In this document: positions 7,399 to 10,690 of the stretch, one piece after another
Numbering within the stretch: position 1 is the stretch's first letter
Layout: each line of letters starts with the position of its first letter
Assembly: GCA_002401655.1 (NCBI GenBank)
Contig: NVTT01000020.1
Span: forward strand, 8,687-19,376
DNA length: 10,690 bases
Direction: 5' to 3'
From: Gammaproteobacteria bacterium
GTDB taxonomy: Bacteria > Pseudomonadota > Gammaproteobacteria > Enterobacterales > Kangiellaceae
Made by a program: the position numbers and the translations under genes
Notes under the pieces: model-generated
What the model was told of the DNA's origin: nothing
The model's database searches: none
The model's input: the letters and a program-made list of their open reading frames with translations, nothing else

Positions 7399-8019
7399 TT
7401 AGCCTATAAATCCTAAACCGTACACATAGACTTCCCGAGATCTTGCTCTAGACGCCTTAGGTTTTCTAACCTTCACCACTTTAAAGTGGGATCTGACTTG
7501 TTTGGTAAATTCATCAAAACCAGCGCCTTGAAATACTTTGACAAGAAACTCGCCATCTTTACGCAGGGTTTGTACCGCTAAATCGAGCGCTAGTTCAACT
7601 AAATACATAGACGCAGGTTGGTCGACAGAATCGACACCACTTATATTGGGAGCCATATCCGATAAAACAAGGTCTGCGGTATTATTTTCTAATTGCCCTA
7701 ATATCTCATTTAACACTAACTCTTCTCGAAAATCACCTTGAATAAAGGTAACCCCATCCAAGTAATCCATGGGTAGAATGTCGGTTGCTAAAATGACGCC
7801 ATTTTTACCTACCTTTTTCGCAACATATTCTGACCAGCCTCCTGGCGCGGCGCCTAGATCGATGACATTCATCCCTTGTTTAATTAATTTGTCTTTTTCA
7901 TCTAATTCTTGCAGTTTATACACTGCCCGAGAGCGAACGCCCTCTTCTTGAGCCCGTTTGACATATTCATCATCAAAATGCTCTTTAAGCCAACCTTTAC
8001 TACTTTTTGTTTTTGCCAT
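7399..8019 (-). CDS. rlmE: 23S rRNA (uridine-2'-O)-methyltransferase RlmE (FtsJ/RrmJ)
   Basis: RlmE uses S-adenosylmethionine to 2'-O-methylate the A-loop uridine (U2552 in E. coli) of 23S rRNA, a late step in 50S assembly. The 206 residues match the family's usual size (209 in E. coli). The Rossmann-fold SAM motif is VIDLGAAPGGWSEYV (52-66). The K-D-K-E catalytic tetrad is complete: Lys35 (VYKLQE), Asp121 (LSDMAPN), Lys161 (FLVKVFQG) and Glu196 (SREVYV). The basic N- and C-terminal stretches fit rRNA binding. The ATG at 8019 has only a weak AAGAA upstream. It lies upstream of ftsH on the same strand and diverges from yhbY, as in E. coli and many relatives. Confidence 0.97.
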   Translation of the reverse strand: MAKTKSSKGWLKEHFDDEYVKRAQEEGVRSRAVYKLQELDEKDKLIKQGMNVIDLGAAPGGWSEYVAKKVGKNGVILATDILPMDYLDGVTFIQGDFREELVLNEILGQLENNTADLVLSDMAPNISGVDSVDQPASMYLVELALDLAVQTLRKDGEFLVKVFQGAGFDEFTKQVRSHFKVVKVRKPKASRARSREVYVYGLGFIG

Positions 8020-8146
8020 AATCGTTATTCTTGAATTCTCGGATTTCTAGTTATAAATCGCTCATCTAATGAATATTATTATCTCAAATTTACTCCAACA
8101 ATGGTAAGATCCGGTCAATATTAATGAAAATCGATTAAATTAAATA
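8020..8146. promoter_or_regulatory. Divergent rlmE/yhbY promoter region
   Basis: A 127-base spacer between two divergent ribosome-assembly genes. For yhbY the plus strand has TGG-TAAGAT (8102-8110), which resembles an extended -10 and would start RNA near 8117, about 30 bases before the ATG. For rlmE the minus strand has TGA-GATAAT (8086-8078), also extended -10-like. Neither has a good -35. The two elements are only about 15 bases apart, so the promoters would compete or share a regulator. yhbY lacks a visible Shine-Dalgarno sequence. Confidence 0.35.
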
Positions 8147-8443
8147 ATGAACAAACTATCAAACTCCCAAATTCGTCATCTTCGTGGCTTAGCACATCCT
8201 TTAAATCCAGTTGTAATGATTGGTGACAAGGGGTTAACGCCAACCGTGACTGATGAACTCAAAATAGCATTAAACTCACACGAGCTTATCAAAGTAAATA
8301 TCAGAGCCGATGATCGAGAGCAAAAAGAAGACATTATTAAGAAAATTCTTAATAAAACGCAATCACATAAAATTCAAACGATTGGTGGCAAGTTAGTTAT
8401 TTATAAAGAGAGCAAAGAAAAGAAGATAGCTCTTCCAAAATAA
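8147..8443 (+). CDS. yhbY: Ribosome assembly RNA-binding protein YhbY (CRM domain)
   Basis: YhbY is a small single-domain CRM protein that binds pre-50S particles. The 98 residues match E. coli YhbY (97). The opening LSNSQIRHLRGLAHPLNPVV is typical, the RNA-binding loop GDKG is at 26-29, and the rest (ELIKVNIRADDREQKEDI...IGGKLVIYKE) follows the alpha-beta CRM pattern with a basic tail. The ATG is preceded by A/T-rich sequence with no Shine-Dalgarno, so initiation may depend on an unstructured leader. It diverges from rlmE, which acts on the same subunit. waaA follows 58 bases downstream; in E. coli the neighbour at this position is different. Confidence 0.95.
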   Translation: MNKLSNSQIRHLRGLAHPLNPVVMIGDKGLTPTVTDELKIALNSHELIKVNIRADDREQKEDIIKKILNKTQSHKIQTIGGKLVIYKESKEKKIALPK

Positions 8444-8483
8444 ATGCCGGTCGCCTAAATAAAGGATGAAGACTTAAATCAAA

Positions 8484-8530
8484 AGGCCTAATAGATAGAT
8501 CATGAACCGACAGATATATACTTTAGGCCT
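8484..8530 (+). repeat. Inverted repeat bracketing the waaA start codon
   Basis: AGGCCTAA (8484-8491) and TTAGGCCT (8523-8530) form a perfect 8-bp inverted repeat with a 31-base spacer. The left arm includes the only AAGG-like ribosome-binding sequence near the gene, and the loop holds the waaA ATG (8502). In RNA this could fold into a stem that hides the ribosome-binding site. Both arms contain the self-complementary AGGCCT, so chance is a real alternative. Confidence 0.45.
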
Positions 8531-9824
8531 CTATTGTCTATTACCCATTATTCTGTTTTATTTCTTATATCGAGGAATCAAAGATCCTCGTTATTTAAAG
8601 CATTTTAGCGAACGCTTGGGGTTTGCCAAAAAGATTAAATCTTCGTCTTTCAAAATGCCATCTAAATTTACAACTGAAAAAACGCTGTTAATCCATTGCG
8701 CATCTGTTGGAGAAACCAAAGCGTCTATCCCATTAATTTCTCAGTTGTTTAAAAATGAGAAATTCTCACAGATCATCATAACCAACACCACGCCAACGGG
8801 ACGAGAAGAAACAGAGAAATTAATCACCGCTTTAAGTAAATTAAATAATCCACAAGTTAAAATTACTCATTATTATTTACCCATCGATTGGCCCGTTTGT
8901 TGCCAACTATTTTTAAACAGTTTAAATCTAGATGCCGTTGTTTTAATGGAAACGGAGTTATGGCCAAATTTTATACATCAATGTAAACAAAAAAATATCC
9001 CTATTCTTTTAGCTAACGCGAGAATGTCAGAAAAATCGGCAAAAAAATATCAACGCCACCCTAAACTGACAAAAGGGATATTTTCTGGATTATCATTAAT
9101 TGCTTGTCAATATCAGTCTGATAAAACTCAATTTTTATCCCTTGATATTAATGAGCAAAAAGTAACTTGTGTCGGTAGTATTAAATTTGATATTAAAATA
9201 GACGAACATTTAAAAAACAAACAAATTCAATTGAAGAAACTATGGCGTGACGATCGACCTTGTTGGATAGCCTGCAGTATTCACCCCGGTGAATTTTCTG
9301 CCATTTTGAGCAGCCATAAAGAGTTACTCACTGAATATCCAAATTTATTATTAATAGCAGTACCTAGACATCCCGAGCAATTCGAAGTATTAAAAAATAA
9401 AACAAAAGAGATGCAATTTAATTATGTTAGTCATAGCAAAGGACAAGCGCCAAATGAAATGACTCAACTGGTCATCGGTGACACTATGGGTGAGCTCACT
9501 TTGCTTTGCGGTGTTGCTGACATTGCATTTGTTGGTGGTAGTTTAATTGCAAGAGGAGGACACAATCCTCTTGAGCCTGCGGTTTGTGGTCTACCTGTTT
9601 TAATGGGGAATAGTGATTATAATTTTTCTGACGTTAGTATAATCATGCAAGAAAGTGAGTGTTTAAGCATCGTCAATGATGAAAAAGAACTTGCATCAAA
9701 GATCAGTTCATTACTCAGCCAGCAAGATAAATTGCCCGAACACCATGAAAAAACTCAGATTCTTTTTGAAAAAAATGGCCAAGCCGTTATTCGTTTAACA
9801 AAATTGATTGAACATTTAATATGA
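8502..9824 (+). CDS. waaA: 3-deoxy-D-manno-octulosonic acid (Kdo) transferase
   Basis: WaaA (KdtA) transfers Kdo from CMP-Kdo to the lipid A precursor on the inner face of the inner membrane, beginning the LPS core. The 440 residues form a GT-B glycosyltransferase of the GT30 family, slightly longer than E. coli WaaA (425). An N-terminal membrane anchor (about 5-24) precedes IHCASVGETKASIPLI, whose Glu71 matches the catalytic base. Then come TNTTPTGREE, VLMETELWPN (147-156), LANARMSEKS, GSIKFD (225-230), the C-terminal domain IHPGE, VPRHPEQF, GDTMGEL (326-332) and the nucleotide-sugar site GGSLIARGGHNPLEPA (345-360). The upstream AAGG is about 14 bases from the ATG, so ribosome binding looks weak. 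Whether the enzyme adds one or two Kdo units cannot be told from sequence. It probably shares a transcript with yhbY. Confidence 0.96.
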   Translation: MNRQIYTLGLYCLLPIILFYFLYRGIKDPRYLKHFSERLGFAKKIKSSSFKMPSKFTTEKTLLIHCASVGETKASIPLISQLFKNEKFSQIIITNTTPTGREETEKLITALSKLNNPQVKITHYYLPIDWPVCCQLFLNSLNLDAVVLMETELWPNFIHQCKQKNIPILLANARMSEKSAKKYQRHPKLTKGIFSGLSLIACQYQSDKTQFLSLDINEQKVTCVGSIKFDIKIDEHLKNKQIQLKKLWRDDRPCWIACSIHPGEFSAILSSHKELLTEYPNLLLIAVPRHPEQFEVLKNKTKEMQFNYVSHSKGQAPNEMTQLVIGDTMGELTLLCGVADIAFVGGSLIARGGHNPLEPAVCGLPVLMGNSDYNFSDVSIIMQESECLSIVNDEKELASKISSLLSQQDKLPEHHEKTQILFEKNGQAVIRLTKLIEHLI

Positions 9825-9937
9825 ATGTCCTTTTATAAATAATTTTGGAATAAAGAGTCAAGTCATTCGTGAATATTGATAGATAGAACCGTCAATAAGA
9901 TATATTTAAAGTCGCAATTACAACTAGGAAAAATAAT
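9825..9937 (+). promoter_or_regulatory. waaA-ybjQ spacer with candidate ybjQ promoter
   Basis: This 113-base gap has no strong terminator for waaA. TTGATA (9876-9881) is a 5/6 match to -35 and TATATT (9901-9906) a 5/6 match to -10, but with a long 19-base spacing. A 6-bp inverted repeat TATTGA (9874-9879) and TCAATA (9892-9897) covers the -35 and spacer and could be an operator or chance. Confidence 0.3.
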
Positions 9938-10264
9938 ATGATTATAACTAACGTAGAAAATGTTCCAGGTAAAGAAATCGCCGTTCATTATGGATTAGTT
10001 TCGGGTAGTACCGTTAGAGCAAAACACATTGGTCGAGATTTTATGGCTAGTCTAAAAAACATTGTTGGAGGGGAATTAAAAGGTTACACCGAATTATTAT
10101 CAGACTCCCGTGAAGAGTCTATGGAACGTATGAAAACCCAAGCTCGCTCTTTAGGCGCTAACGCGATTATTAATATCCGTTTCTCAACGTCTTCGATTGC
10201 ACAGGGCGCGTCAGAATTGTATGCCTATGGCACTGCCGTTAAATTAATTGATTCTACTTCTTAG
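9938..10264 (+). CDS. ybjQ: YbjQ-family (DUF74, UPF0145) protein
   Basis: This is a small soluble protein of the YbjQ/DUF74 family, often labelled a heavy-metal-binding domain protein although its function is not established. The 108 residues match E. coli YbjQ (107) along the full length. The sequence has LVSGSTVRAKHIGRDFMASL (20-39), then NIVGGELKGYTELL (41-54), a helix SREESMERMKTQARSLGANAIINIRF (57-82) and a final strand YAYGTAVKL. There is no signal peptide and no cysteine, so any metal binding would not be through thiolates. The ATG has AGGA (9926-9929) eight bases upstream. A membrane-anchored paralogue follows 55 bases downstream on the same strand, so the two are likely co-transcribed. 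Confidence 0.9.
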   Translation: MIITNVENVPGKEIAVHYGLVSGSTVRAKHIGRDFMASLKNIVGGELKGYTELLSDSREESMERMKTQARSLGANAIINIRFSTSSIAQGASELYAYGTAVKLIDSTS

Positions 10265-10319
10265 AACTTATAGTTTCGTTCAAAGAACTCTCTTAATATC
10301 CAGTGAATAGGAGTCTATT

Positions 10320-10690
10320 ATGGATGGTTTAACCGTTACATTTGTTAATTTGGGCATACCATTAGGATTAGTACTTATTGGTTTGATCGTTGGTTCTATT
10401 TTAGAAAAAAAACATTTTGAATCAATTAGAAAGCGTGAAAAATTAACACTTAAATTACCAATCATTAACATTGATAGTTATGATAAAACTAAAACGCTCA
10501 AGAAAGCCTACTTAGTGACTGGCTCGGTTGTAATATCGGTTGATTATTTTAAACGTTTTTTAGCTGGGTTAAGAAATATCTTTGGTGGTCGCGTTGTAAC
10601 CTATGAAAGTTTAGTCGATCGAGCAAGACGGGAAGCGATATTAAGAATGAAAGAAAAATGTCCTGCAGCTAACTTAATCATCAATCTTAG
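10320..10690 (+). CDS. Membrane-anchored YbjQ-family paralogue, 3' end beyond window
   Basis: An open frame starts at the ATG 10320-10322, with a strong AGGAG (10309-10313) six bases upstream, and continues for 123 codons to the edge without a stop. Residues about 8-28 (FVNLGIPLGLVLIGLIVGSIL) form one hydrophobic membrane segment, followed by a positively charged stretch (EKKHFESIRKREK) that suggests the C-terminal domain faces the cytoplasm. Residues about 47-123 are a YbjQ domain: YLVTGSVVISVDYFKRFLAG, then LRNIFGGRVVTYESL, then ARREAILRMKEKCPAANLIINL. They align block by block with the preceding gene. The helix has a Cys114-Pro115 where the paralogue has the usual A-R-x-LGA. Function is unknown. 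The pairing suggests duplication and perhaps a membrane-tethered partner of the soluble protein. Confidence 0.85.
   Translation, partial: MDGLTVTFVNLGIPLGLVLIGLIVGSILEKKHFESIRKREKLTLKLPIINIDSYDKTKTLKKAYLVTGSVVISVDYFKRFLAGLRNIFGGRVVTYESLVDRARREAILRMKEKCPAANLIINL

Noticed and set aside
7538..7951. Two plus-strand open frames opposite rlmE
   Set aside because: They mirror the conserved methyltransferase codons and have no independent support.
8444..8458. Mini-frame ATG-CCG-GTC-GCC-TAA directly after the yhbY stop
   Set aside because: Four codons are easily chance, and it has no link to the waaA frame.
10280..10471. Minus-strand 63-codon open frame near the right edge
   Set aside because: It lies antisense to the ribosome-binding site, start and membrane segment of the second YbjQ-family gene, which has much better support.

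Overview
The window looks like chromosomal housekeeping DNA from an AT-rich gammaproteobacterium. The evidence is an E. coli-type NAD-malic enzyme, a Gram-negative Kdo transferase (WaaA), and the rlmE-ftsH pair divergent from yhbY, a familiar gammaproteobacterial arrangement. The low GC content and gene combinations seen here would fit a marine lineage such as Kangiellaceae or Alteromonadales. That placement is inference; no rRNA or species marker is present. There is no transposase, integrase, tRNA, CRISPR array or phage gene.

Layout: The left edge holds the first 100 codons of priA, leftward and cut by the window edge. A 235-base divergent spacer carries promoter-like and operator-like sequences and leads to a rightward NAD-malic enzyme gene (maeA). 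This gene meets the next block tail to tail at a strong two-way hairpin terminator (2310s-2340s). The leftward block reads rlmE, ftsH, pdxH, a PhoU-like DUF47 gene and a Pit phosphate transporter. ftsH and pdxH are 19 bases apart; the other gaps are 155-187 bases, so internal promoters are likely. From a 127-base divergent spacer at 8020-8146, yhbY and waaA run rightward. The right edge carries two YbjQ-family (DUF74) genes in tandem: a normal soluble one and a membrane-anchored paralogue that runs off the window.

How the genes relate: RlmE and YhbY both act on the 50S ribosomal subunit. FtsH is the membrane AAA+ protease, and its known E. coli substrates include the LPS enzymes LpxC and WaaA, so its closeness to waaA is suggestive. 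The DUF47 protein and Pit form a known low-affinity phosphate uptake module. PdxH salvages vitamin B6. MaeA makes pyruvate and NADH from malate.

I do not see a clearly new defence or biosynthetic system. The least explained parts are the soluble plus membrane-anchored YbjQ pair, an inverted repeat bracketing the waaA start codon, a 16-bp tandem duplication that creates an out-of-frame start just before pdxH, and inverted repeats in the priA/maeA spacer.
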